Shown here: positions 1-5,957 of the stretch, in pieces
Layout of the letters: each line of letters opens with the position of its first letter
Position numbering within the stretch: position 1 is the stretch's first letter
Assembly (NCBI GenBank): GCA_903933395.1
Contig: CAIZKA010000136.1
Location: 1 to 6,644, forward strand
Direction of reading: 5' to 3'
DNA from: an uncultured beta proteobacterium
GTDB taxonomy: Bacteria; Pseudomonadota; Gammaproteobacteria; Burkholderiales; Rhodocyclaceae
DNA length: 6,644 nucleotides
Position numbers and translations under genes: made by a program
The notes under the pieces: model-generated
Database searches by the model: none
What the model saw: the letters and a program-made list of their open reading frames with translations, nothing else
Told to the model about the DNA's origin: nothing

Positions 1-850
1 ACAGCGCGCCGCGCATGGCGTGCGTAGCGATCGTGGAGGCATCACGGATCCCCAGCAACCAGGCGGCCAGACCGACATCGAGGAAATACAGCTTGGGCGT
101 CTTGACCAGGCGCTTGCCAAAGTTGCGGTGATACGGCGCCAACAGACGCACTATGTAGCTCGCTTCCAGCACCGTAAGCCATTGCCGCGCGGTGACGTGG
201 CTGATGCCACAGTCCGCCGCCAGCGACGACAGGTTAAGCAACTGCCCGCAACGCGCGGCGCACATTTTCAGGAAGCGCTGAAACAGTCCAAGCTCGCGCA
301 CGGCAAGCAGTTGGCGAACATCGCGCTCGACGTAGGTTGCAACATAGTTTGGAAACCAGTCCTCGGGCGAAAGGCTGCGGTCGTAGAGCGCGGGGTAGGC
401 ACCCTGCCACAGGGCAACATCAACGCTGGTGGCTGCCATTCCGGCGCCGGCGAGCTCCGATTGGGAAAAAGGCAGCAGATGTACCAGACCGACGCGGCCG
501 GCGAGCGACTGCGTTATCTTCGACAACAGCCCGAACTGCTGCGAGCCCGTGAGCACGAAGTCGCCCATGCGGCGGCGCTCATCGACCCAGCCCTGCAGAT
601 ATGAAAACAGCTCGGGGCAACGCTGAACCTCGTCGATGATGGCGCCGTCGGGATAATTGGCGAGAAAGCGACGAGCGTCCGCCGTTGCGTAGGCAAGCTG
701 GTCCGGATTCTCCAGGCTGACATAGGGTTTCCCCGGAAAGGCGGCGCGCGCCAGCGTCGTCTTCCCCGACTGGCGCGGCCCGGTCAGCGCGACTATGGGG
801 AAGCCTCGCGCCAGGCGCTGGACAGTGCTCAAAGCGGTGCGGAGAATCAT
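1..850 (-). CDS. ATP-binding protein, AAA_14 ATPase with DUF4143 C-terminal domain (C-terminus off the left edge)
   Basis: Translating the minus strand from the ATG at 850 gives 283 uninterrupted codons to the window edge. Seen: a Walker A P-loop GPRQSGKT at residues 24-31, a Walker B-like GAIIDEVQ at 69-76, and a sensor-like FVLTGSQ at 98-104. These are followed by PNYVATYVERDVR (167-179), a helix-turn-helix-looking stretch (about 205-230), and KLYFLDVGLAAWLLG (253-267). This order is that of the widespread AAA_14/DUF4143 ATPases, usually near 380-400 residues, so roughly the last 100 are missing. The start is firm: an in-frame TAA lies four codons upstream and no other start follows it, although no good Shine-Dalgarno is visible. 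The family's cellular role is not established; members are often strain-variable. No signal peptide or membrane segment is seen. It is transcribed alone, about 400 bases downstream of the DUF1631 gene on the same strand, and the palindrome at 860-892 suggests its own control. Confidence 0.9.
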   Translation of the reverse strand, partial: MILRTALSTVQRLARGFPIVALTGPRQSGKTTLARAAFPGKPYVSLENPDQLAYATADARRFLANYPDGAIIDEVQRCPELFSYLQGWVDERRRMGDFVLTGSQQFGLLSKITQSLAGRVGLVHLLPFSQSELAGAGMAATSVDVALWQGAYPALYDRSLSPEDWFPNYVATYVERDVRQLLAVRELGLFQRFLKMCAARCGQLLNLSSLAADCGISHVTARQWLTVLEASYIVRLLAPYHRNFGKRLVKTPKLYFLDVGLAAWLLGIRDASTIATHAMRGAL

Positions 851-859
851 GGCTACATC

Positions 860-892
860 TTACAGATTTAAGTTTCACACTTCAATCTGTAA
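860..892 (-). promoter_or_regulatory. 33-bp near-perfect palindrome overlapping the ATPase promoter
   Basis: Two 14-base arms, TTACAGATTTAAGT and the reverse complement of TTACAGATTGAAGT, flank a 5-base centre, with one mismatch in 14 and the outer 9 bases perfect. The dyad sits 9 bases upstream of the ATG at 850. On the minus strand a -35-like TTTACA (893-888) and a weak -10-like TTAAAT (871-866) are 16 bases apart and fall almost wholly inside it. A protein bound here would block the promoter. It reads as an operator, perhaps for autoregulation. No regulator gene is visible, so the binding partner is unknown. The predicted 5' leader would be very short, about 9 bases. The symmetry is seen directly; the operator role is inferred. 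Confidence 0.6.
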
Positions 893-1260
893 AACAGATC
901 GGGCCCAGCAAGGAAAGTCGGCGCTGGTGGAGCGGCGGCACCACCGGACGGGGACGATCAGAGAGAGCTTGGCGCGCTCATTGCGTCTGCCAGCATAGCC
1001 CCAGCTAGCCCAGGGCGACTGGTTCTCGGCCTGAGCGGACAACCAATAGCATCTGGATGGACGGCTCTTCAAGACTGGGAAGATGCATTCGAAATTTCGG
1101 GGCGCTGATCAATGCTATGCCAATGCGATGTTGCGAGGCTTCGACCCGGAGCGTCGGCTTTCCGCCCGAAAGCGGCGCGCCGCGGCGGCGCGTGCTTGCG
1201 CGATCCCGGTCCTGTTCGAAACCGCCTGAGCACCGCCTTGGTGCTTTTGGCGCCCGATGC
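893..1260. other. Intergenic stretch with no convincing gene
   Basis: About 370 bases lie between the ATPase operator and the stop codon of the DUF1631 gene. Reading frames here are short or are extensions of antisense frames, with arginine/serine-rich translations and no recognisable domain. I see no tRNA cloverleaf and no repeat array. Small hairpins occur: GCTTTC-5-GAAAGC at 1157-1173, a GC-rich self-complementary patch near 1174-1198, and the hairpin at 1229-1245 annotated separately. Confidence 0.6.
1229..1245. terminator. Small hairpin 3' of the DUF1631 gene, possible weak terminator
   Basis: AGCACC and GGTGCT form a perfect 6-bp stem around a 5-base loop, 15 bases past the DUF1631 stop codon. 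On the plus strand the hairpin is followed by TTTT (1244-1247). On the minus strand, where the gene ends, no U tract follows, so it would be a poor intrinsic terminator in that direction. Its position suits transcript 3'-end formation or stabilisation, but chance is a real alternative in DNA this GC-rich. Confidence 0.25.
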
Positions 1261-3393
1261 TCAGGCGCGCTTGTCCAGCGAATTGATGGCGCCGTGGATG
1301 GCGCGCTCGAACATCGGCCGGTCGGGCAACACGATACGCACGGTCTGGTTCCTCAGGCGCACCGCCAGGGCTTCCGGCGTGATGGAAATGGCGCATGCCG
1401 ACGCGCTGTTGGTGAAGAGGAACATCGTCCGGCTGGGGTTGATCCAGGTCAGGCGCTCGCGGCGGCCTTGTCCGGCCGTGATGAAATCGACCCAGTCGCC
1501 GCGCACGAGTTGCCTCACGCGGCGCAGGTCGCCGCGATCCGGCGTGTTATCCGCATCGAGCTCGCCGGTGCCGGAGAGCGAGATGTCTTGCACGCGGACA
1601 CCGGTACTGGTGGCATGGCTGACCTGCAGGGTAGGCCCCGCGCCGCGGGCGGACGTCTTTTCCTCCGATGCCGGCGCCGCCTTGTCCTTGGTGGCGGGGG
1701 GCTTCTGCGTTTCCGCGCGCAGCGCGGCGAGCTGCAGGTCGACCAGCGTGTCCATGAAAGCCATGCGCTCGGCGGGCGCGGCGCCGATCTCGTCGAAGCC
1801 GGCGTTGAGCTTCTTCAGCAGCCCGGGCAGCGCGGCGGCATGCCGGCTCCGTTCCCCCGGATCGTGCTTCGGCGTCACGGCCCATATCAGCGCGACGACG
1901 GTCTGCAGGGCCTCTTTGGTGGGCGCGCCGTCCTCCCCGGCCTGCGAGATCCTTCCCTGAACCACGTCGCGCCAGTAGCTGCGCAGGAACTCCTCTATCT
2001 CGCGCGGTACCAGCGGCCCCAGCAGCCGCTCGATGCAGTGGTTCGCCGCCCTTTGCGCCTGCATCTGGGCCACACGGGTGCGGCGGATCTCCTCCTCGCG
2101 CGCATGCACGGCGTCGGCCAGTTCGCGGTCCTGCTCCTCCTCGATCTTCTCGCGTTCGGCGAGGAAGGCATCGAGCTCGGCGTTCGCGGCGTCGAATACG
2201 CCCAGGTCGCCGTCGTAGGTGGCCTCGACCTTGTTGACCAGCTCCAGCAGCTTGACGAAGAAGGGGTCGTCGACATTGACCACCTTGCCCCAGCGGATCG
2301 CGACGCTCGAGATGCTGTCCAGAAAGTGCCGCGCCGGGTGCCTGTGATCGGCGAAGAAGCTCTTGTTGAGCATGGCCGCCTTCAGCACCGTCGATTGCAA
2401 GCGGGCCACCAGCCCCTTCATGCCGTTCGCGACGTTCGGGTCGCTGAAGATCAGGTCGAACAGCTCGGCGACGATGTCCAGCGTGACGGCTTCCTGCGGG
2501 CGTGCGTCGCGCGCGGCGCCGCTGTCGCGCGCCATGCGAACGATGTTGGCATGGGTGCCGGGGGTGGCGTGCGCCGGCGCTGCCTGCAGCGTCTTCATCG
2601 AGTCGAAGAGCTCCAGATTGCCGTCGCCGGGTCCGCGGGCGGCGCCTTCGCCGTCCTTGCTCCGCGCCTTCACCAGCCGGTCGAGGGCACTCTCCATCTT
2701 GGCCGATTCGACGGCTGCCTCCTGGGGGTCGACCAGCCCCAACTCCCGGTAGCTGCGTTTGAGGCGTGGCAGGATATCGGCGTCGATCAGGGTTTCGTTG
2801 ACGACGCGATAGAGTTGGGGCAGTTCCGCAGTGAGGCGCTCGCCAACCAGTTGCAGCAGCACGGTGCCTGCCGCCGCGTCATTGGTCACCTCGGCGCAGG
2901 CAGCCTCGATGCAGGGCCACAGTGACGCGACCTTGAACGTCTTGTCGCCCGGGTTCATGGCGCTGCGCAGCACCAGGTAGGAAATCCGCCGTTCCAGCGA
3001 GTTGGTTTCTTCGCGGCAGGCCAAGGTCAGGCGCTCGAGGACCTCGTGTGCAGCCAACTGCAGGGCGAGCTCGGCATCGGTCGCGATCTTCAACGCTCTC
3101 GCGTCGCCGTAGCCGTCGCCATAGCCATCGCCCGGTTTCGCCGCCTGCCGGGCTCGCTCGGCGAGGCTCGCCATCAATGCCGGCGTCACCTTGCCCCAGT
3201 TCTGTTGCAGCGCGGGTTTCAGGGTACCGGCGGCGATGCGCTGGGCCAGGTCCTTGCTGGCACTGCCGCGCTCGCCGGCTTTCTGGATCAGGGCAGGCCC
3301 GAGTTCCTCGAACAGTTCGGACAAGTCGCTTTCCATCTGCTGGCGGCAGCCGGCGATCAGCTTCGCCAGCGTTGCGGCGTCTTTTTCCGTCAT
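1261..3393 (-). CDS. DUF1631 family protein, function unknown
   Basis: A complete 710-residue protein, within the usual 700-800 range for DUF1631. Seen: a predicted helical N-terminal part (1-100), the stretch 101-142 resembling the family's conserved ELExxL/RxSYL region, and a central hallmark at 305-368 (LDIVAELFDLIF, then ARLQSTVLKAAMLNKSFF and HPARHFLD). A highly charged, probably coiled-coil helix follows at 405-457. Next come the conserved LLGPLVPREIEEFLRSYW block (457-474), the IWAVTPKHDPGERSRHAAALP segment (503-523), and a linker rich in Lys, Ala and Pro (562-590). The C-terminal module (629-710, LVRGDWVDF to LTWINPSRTMFLFTN) is a small beta-rich region reminiscent of PilZ-like folds. 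No signal peptide or transmembrane helix is apparent, so it is probably cytoplasmic. The family has no established biochemical role. The ATG at 3393 is the family-like start, with only a weak ribosome site. It appears monocistronic. Confidence 0.9.
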   Translation of the reverse strand: MTEKDAATLAKLIAGCRQQMESDLSELFEELGPALIQKAGERGSASKDLAQRIAAGTLKPALQQNWGKVTPALMASLAERARQAAKPGDGYGDGYGDARALKIATDAELALQLAAHEVLERLTLACREETNSLERRISYLVLRSAMNPGDKTFKVASLWPCIEAACAEVTNDAAAGTVLLQLVGERLTAELPQLYRVVNETLIDADILPRLKRSYRELGLVDPQEAAVESAKMESALDRLVKARSKDGEGAARGPGDGNLELFDSMKTLQAAPAHATPGTHANIVRMARDSGAARDARPQEAVTLDIVAELFDLIFSDPNVANGMKGLVARLQSTVLKAAMLNKSFFADHRHPARHFLDSISSVAIRWGKVVNVDDPFFVKLLELVNKVEATYDGDLGVFDAANAELDAFLAEREKIEEEQDRELADAVHAREEEIRRTRVAQMQAQRAANHCIERLLGPLVPREIEEFLRSYWRDVVQGRISQAGEDGAPTKEALQTVVALIWAVTPKHDPGERSRHAAALPGLLKKLNAGFDEIGAAPAERMAFMDTLVDLQLAALRAETQKPPATKDKAAPASEEKTSARGAGPTLQVSHATSTGVRVQDISLSGTGELDADNTPDRGDLRRVRQLVRGDWVDFITAGQGRRERLTWINPSRTMFLFTNSASACAISITPEALAVRLRNQTVRIVLPDRPMFERAIHGAINSLDKRA
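3104..3132 (-). repeat. Short 12-bp tandem repeat inside the DUF1631 gene
   Basis: A 12-base unit, read on the plus strand as TCGCCGTAGCCG and then TCGCCATAGCCA, is repeated twice with a partial third copy. It encodes Gly-Asp-Gly-Tyr twice followed by Gly-Asp, residues 88-97, in a linker between the N-terminal helical region and the first conserved block. The frame is kept at any copy number, so length variation by slippage would be tolerated. The copies differ at third codon positions, so this is not a perfect recent duplication. Confidence 0.6.
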
Positions 3394-3420
3394 TTCGGGT
3401 CTGGTCGGAGTGTCGAGGTG

Positions 3421-3445
3421 CCGAATTGTCCCATTATTAGCCTGC
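3421..3445 (-). promoter_or_regulatory. Possible promoter -10 of the DUF1631 gene
   Basis: On the minus strand, AATAAT (3438-3433, within CTAATAATGG) is an A/T-rich -10-like hexamer in otherwise GC-rich DNA. It would place transcription about 33 bases upstream of the ATG at 3393. No good -35 hexamer is visible at proper spacing. This is a candidate based on position and composition only. Confidence 0.25.
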
Positions 3446-3522
3446 GCGCATTTTCCGGGAATGAAAGGATTTCCGGTCCTCCAATGGCTTTCGGGGGGCC
3501 GGAAGCCGCCCGCCGCGCCGTG

Positions 3523-3747
3523 TCACCGGCGCCGACTTTCGCAGTGATGAGCTTCCAGCGCCTCATCGTCCTCCTGCTTGGCCATGGCGTAAAAGTAGGC
3601 CGTGGTCTCCTTCAGCGCGCCGGTCAGCGCCTGGCGGATGTTCGGCGGCAGGCCATCCCAGAACCGCTTGTTGGCGATCACCACATAGCCGTGGTAGGTG
3701 GCCGTGGTACCAGAGCGCGAATGGCGTGCCGGATTGAACGGCTGCAA
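3523..3747 (-). pseudogene. Remnant of a TRAP-transporter solute-binding protein (DctP type)
   Basis: The minus strand encodes a fragment, about 3705 down to 3550, containing TYHGYVVIANKRFWDGLPP and then RQALTGALKETTAYFYAMAK and QEDDEALEA. This is the C-terminal signature of periplasmic DctP-type subunits of TRAP transporters, which bind C4-dicarboxylates or related organic acids. An intact protein is about 330 residues with a signal peptide; here only about 50 recognisable residues survive. Residues before TYHGY and after EALEA do not look like the family. The frame then ends at TGA (3523-3525), and the only upstream start in frame is a TTG without a ribosome site. No DctQ or DctM membrane subunits are nearby. 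I read it as a decayed fragment truncated at both ends. The family assignment is from motif memory. Confidence 0.65.
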
Positions 3748-3892
3748 TAGGCAGAGGAGCAGCCTCTCGCGAAACCACTTTCTGAGCGCGACGACACCAG
3801 AACCCTATTCTTCAGTCATGAAATCTGAATGGCGGTTCCCGCTGCAGTCCAGTCGTCAAGGTAGGAAGCGCTCAGGCCGTTCAGACCGATAA

Positions 3893-3907
3893 GCTGACGT
3901 TGTCAGC
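3893..3907. promoter_or_regulatory. Perfect 6-bp inverted repeat upstream of ilvD
   Basis: GCTGAC and GTCAGC face each other across GTT, giving a 15-base dyad about 125 bases upstream of the ilvD start. It overlaps a -35-like TTGTCA at 3900-3905, although only a poor -10 (ATTTAC, 3924-3929) follows at 18 bases. It could be an operator on a distal ilvD promoter or a chance small hairpin. No attenuator-style leader peptide with runs of Ile, Leu or Val codons is seen between here and ilvD. Confidence 0.25.
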
Positions 3908-3987
3908 AACCCGGCTACCTCCCATTTACTACCATCGGTGATTACCCGGCGCTGGTGGTACCGCGAAGATGGTACGGAGCAAGGCGA

Positions 3988-3993
3988 TACAAT
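3988..3993 (+). promoter_or_regulatory. Candidate -10 element of the ilvD promoter
   Basis: TACAAT matches the sigma-70 TATAAT hexamer at five of six bases and would start transcription near 4000, giving a leader of about 30 bases before the ATG at 4032. No recognisable -35 lies 16-18 bases upstream, so the promoter would be weak or activator-dependent. The A/T-rich patch stands out in its surroundings. Confidence 0.3.
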
Positions 3994-4031
3994 TACAGTT
4001 TCATGCTCACCTCATTGCGTTGGAGACTCCC

Positions 4032-5879
4032 ATGCCCGCCTATCGTTCCCGCACTTCCACCCACGGCCGCAACATGGCCGGCGCACGCTCGCTGTGGCGC
4101 GCCACCGGCATGAAGGATGGCGACTTCGGCAAGCCGATCATCGCCGTGGTCAACTCCTTCACCCAGTTTGTGCCCGGCCATGTGCATCTGAAGGACATGG
4201 GGCAACTGGTCGCCCGCGAGATCGAAGCGGCGGGCGGCGTGGCGAAGGAATTCAACACCATCGCCATCGACGACGGCATCGCCATGGGCCACGGCGGCAT
4301 GCTGTATTCGCTGCCTTCGCGCGAATTGATCGCCGACTCGGTCGAATACATGGTCAACGGGCATTGCGCCGACGCCATGGTGTGCATTTCCAACTGCGAC
4401 AAGATCACCCCGGGCATGCTGATGGCGGCGCTGCGGCTCAACATTCCCGCCGTGTTCGTTTCCGGCGGGCCGATGGAGGCCGGCAAGGTCAAGTGGCATG
4501 GCGAGTATCGAATGGTCGACCTGATCGACGCCATGATCGAATCCGCCGACAGCAAGAACAGCGACGCGGAAGTTGCCAGCATGGAGCGCTCGGCCTGCCC
4601 GACCTGCGGTTCGTGTTCGGGGATGTTTACCGCCAATTCGATGAACTGCCTGACCGAGGCGCTTGGCCTCTCACTGCCGGGCAACGGCTCGCTGCTGGCA
4701 ACCCATGCCGACCGCGAAAAGCTCTTCCTCAAGGCCGGCCGCCTGATCGTCGAACTGAGCAAGCGCTGGTATGAGAAGGACGACGCCTCGGTGCTGCCGC
4801 GCTCAATCGCCAGCTTCAAGGCCTTCGAGAATGCCATCGCGCTCGATATCGCCATGGGCGGTTCGACCAACACGGTGCTGCATCTGCTGGCCGCCGCGCA
4901 GGAAGCCCGCGTCGATTTCAACCTGGCCGACATCGACCGCATGTCGCGCAAGGTGCCCTGCCTCGCCAAGGTCGCCCCGGCAACACAGAAGTACCACATG
5001 GAGGATGTGCATAGGGCGGGGGGCATCATGGCGATCCTCGGCGAACTCGACCGCGCCGGGCTGATCAATCGCGACTGCCCTACGGTGCTCTACCCGAGCA
5101 TCGGCGAGGCGCTCGACTGCTGCGACGTCAAGCGCAATGCCAGCGCTGCGGTGCATGATTTTTACCGCGCGGCGCCGGGCGGCGTGCCGACGCAGACCGC
5201 CTTCTCGCAGAATCGCCGCTATCCGAAGCTGGATCTCGACCGCGCCAACGGCTGCATCCACGATCTGGCCCACGCCTATTCCAGAGACGGCGGGCTGGCG
5301 GTGCTTTACGGCAACATCGCGGAGAAAGGCTGCGTGGTCAAGACCGCCGGCGTCGATGATGCCAACCTCAGATTCACCGGCCGCGCCCGCATCTGCCAGT
5401 CGCAGGAAGAAGCCGTGGAGAAAATTCTCGCCGACCAGATCGTCGCCGGCGACATCGTGATCGTGGTCTATGAAGGGCCGAAAGGCGGGCCCGGCATGCA
5501 GGAAATGCTGTATCCGACCTCCTATCTGAAGTCCAAGGGCATGGGCAAGGTCTGTGCCCTGCTGACCGACGGACGGTTTTCCGGCGGCACCTCGGGACTT
5601 TCCATCGGCCATGCCTCGCCGGAAGCGGCGGCAGGCGGCGCCATCGGCCTGGTGGAAGAGGGCGACACGATTGAAATCGACATCCCCAACCGGTCCATCC
5701 ATCTCGCGGTTGAAATGTCGGCGCTGGCGACACGGCGAGCCGCGATGGAAGCCAGGGGAAGCCAAGCCTGGAAGCCATTGAATCGTCAGCGAGAAGTCTC
5801 GCCGGCGCTCAAGGCCTATGCCGCCATGACCACCTCGGCCGACACTGGTGCAGTGCGGGATATTTCACAGCTTTCTTGA
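4032..5879 (+). CDS. ilvD: Dihydroxy-acid dehydratase IlvD
   Basis: A cytoplasmic Fe-S enzyme that dehydrates 2,3-dihydroxy-isovalerate and 2,3-dihydroxy-3-methylvalerate to the 2-keto acids of valine/leucine and isoleucine synthesis. The 615-residue product aligns almost without gaps with E. coli IlvD (616). Seen: Asp81 and the CDKITPGMLMA signature with Cys122, Asp123 and Lys124 (cluster and Mg ligands, carbamylated Lys); CPTCGSCSG with Cys195 as cluster ligand; Glu491 in GGPGMQEM; and the second signature LLTDGRFSGGTS with catalytic Ser517. All key residues are intact. The frame is open upstream to an ATG at 3969, but the ATG at 4032 is preferred: it gives the family N-terminus MPAYRSRTSTHGRNMAGAR and has GGAG six bases upstream (4022-4025). 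It stands alone, with no other ilv gene in view. The cluster makes this family oxygen-sensitive, as known for E. coli. Its stop codon lies within the FNR-type box of the next gene. Confidence 0.98.
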   Translation: MPAYRSRTSTHGRNMAGARSLWRATGMKDGDFGKPIIAVVNSFTQFVPGHVHLKDMGQLVAREIEAAGGVAKEFNTIAIDDGIAMGHGGMLYSLPSRELIADSVEYMVNGHCADAMVCISNCDKITPGMLMAALRLNIPAVFVSGGPMEAGKVKWHGEYRMVDLIDAMIESADSKNSDAEVASMERSACPTCGSCSGMFTANSMNCLTEALGLSLPGNGSLLATHADREKLFLKAGRLIVELSKRWYEKDDASVLPRSIASFKAFENAIALDIAMGGSTNTVLHLLAAAQEARVDFNLADIDRMSRKVPCLAKVAPATQKYHMEDVHRAGGIMAILGELDRAGLINRDCPTVLYPSIGEALDCCDVKRNASAAVHDFYRAAPGGVPTQTAFSQNRRYPKLDLDRANGCIHDLAHAYSRDGGLAVLYGNIAEKGCVVKTAGVDDANLRFTGRARICQSQEEAVEKILADQIVAGDIVIVVYEGPKGGPGMQEMLYPTSYLKSKGMGKVCALLTDGRFSGGTSGLSIGHASPEAAAGGAIGLVEEGDTIEIDIPNRSIHLAVEMSALATRRAAMEARGSQAWKPLNRQREVSPALKAYAAMTTSADTGAVRDISQLS

Positions 5880-5889
5880 CCCAGATCAA
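5876..5889 (+). promoter_or_regulatory. FNR/Anr-type binding site upstream of the octaheme cytochrome
   Basis: TTGAC-CCAG-ATCAA matches the FNR/Anr/Dnr consensus TTGAT-N4-ATCAA at nine of ten defined bases. Its centre is at 5882.5, 41-42 bases before the transcription start predicted from the -10 at 5911-5916, which is the spacing of class II FNR-activated promoters. The left half-site overlaps the ilvD stop codon. It implies activation under oxygen limitation, fitting an anaerobic respiratory cytochrome. CRP-family relatives such as Dnr or NarR-like proteins could use the same site. Confidence 0.7.
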
Positions 5890-5910
5890 ATCTCCATCGG
5901 TATATAAGAA

Positions 5911-5916
5911 GATAAT
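5911..5916 (+). promoter_or_regulatory. -10 element of the cytochrome promoter
   Basis: GATAAT matches TATAAT at five of six positions and predicts a start near 5923-5924, leaving a leader of about 34 bases before the ATG at 5958. There is no -35 hexamer; the FNR-type box occupies that position, as expected of a class II activator-dependent promoter. Confidence 0.6.
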
Positions 5917-5940
5917 GATTTGCATATAAATCGTTATGCA
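5912..5940. promoter_or_regulatory. Two overlapping dyads at the predicted transcription start
   Basis: ATAATGATTT (5912-5921) pairs with AAATCGTTAT (5928-5937) as 10-base arms with one mismatch across a 6-base centre. A second perfect dyad, TGCATA (5921-5926) with TATGCA (5935-5940), overlaps it. Both lie over the -10, start site and early leader, where a bound repressor would block transcription. GATAATGAT at the left end resembles half of a Fur box, but the rest fits poorly. The role as operator is inferred; it could also act as a leader hairpin. Confidence 0.4.
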
Positions 5941-5946
5941 GTCGAT

Positions 5947-5951
5947 GGAGG
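5947..5951 (+). promoter_or_regulatory. Strong ribosome binding site of the cytochrome gene
   Basis: GGAGG lies six bases before the ATG at 5958, close to the ideal Shine-Dalgarno, and fixes the start, which also gives a well-formed signal peptide. Confidence 0.85.
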
Positions 5952-5957
5952 TGTTTC

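Noticed and set aside
20..604. A 194-codon plus-strand frame at the left edge.
   Set aside because: It is antisense to the AAA/DUF4143 ATPase, whose Walker motifs and continuous frame on the minus strand show which strand is coding.
1157..1198. Hairpin GCTTTC-5-GAAAGC and a GC-rich self-complementary patch as a possible small RNA or REP element.
   Set aside because: Only one copy is present in the window, no promoter or U tract is associated, and such short dyads are common in GC-rich DNA.
1201..1245. A TTCGAAA stretch resembling a tRNA T loop.
   Set aside because: The flanking bases do not pair as a T stem, and no acceptor, anticodon arm or CCA end can be built around it.
1057..2925. A 622-codon open frame on the plus strand, fully or mostly antisense to the DUF1631 gene.
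   Set aside because: Its translation is rich in Arg, Gly, Ala, His and Leu with no domain, as expected of an antisense frame in high-GC DNA. The opposite strand carries a recognisable family protein across the same interval.
3046..3750. A 234-codon plus-strand frame crossing the DUF1631 start and the DctP remnant.
   Set aside because: It is antisense to both, has no recognisable motif and no ribosome site; composition is that of a shadow frame.
3969..4031. An upstream in-frame ATG that would add 21 residues to IlvD.
   Set aside because: The added residues are not family-like, whereas the ATG at 4032 gives the conserved N-terminus and has GGAG at proper spacing; 3969 is also upstream of the candidate -10.
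4040..5068. Long minus-strand frames (342 and 320 codons) within ilvD.
   Set aside because: They are antisense to a gene with complete family signatures, and their translations show no motif.
5911..5929. A full Fur box at the cytochrome promoter.
   Set aside because: Only the left nine bases match the 19-bp consensus well; the right half agrees at few positions, so I keep it only as a half-site resemblance.
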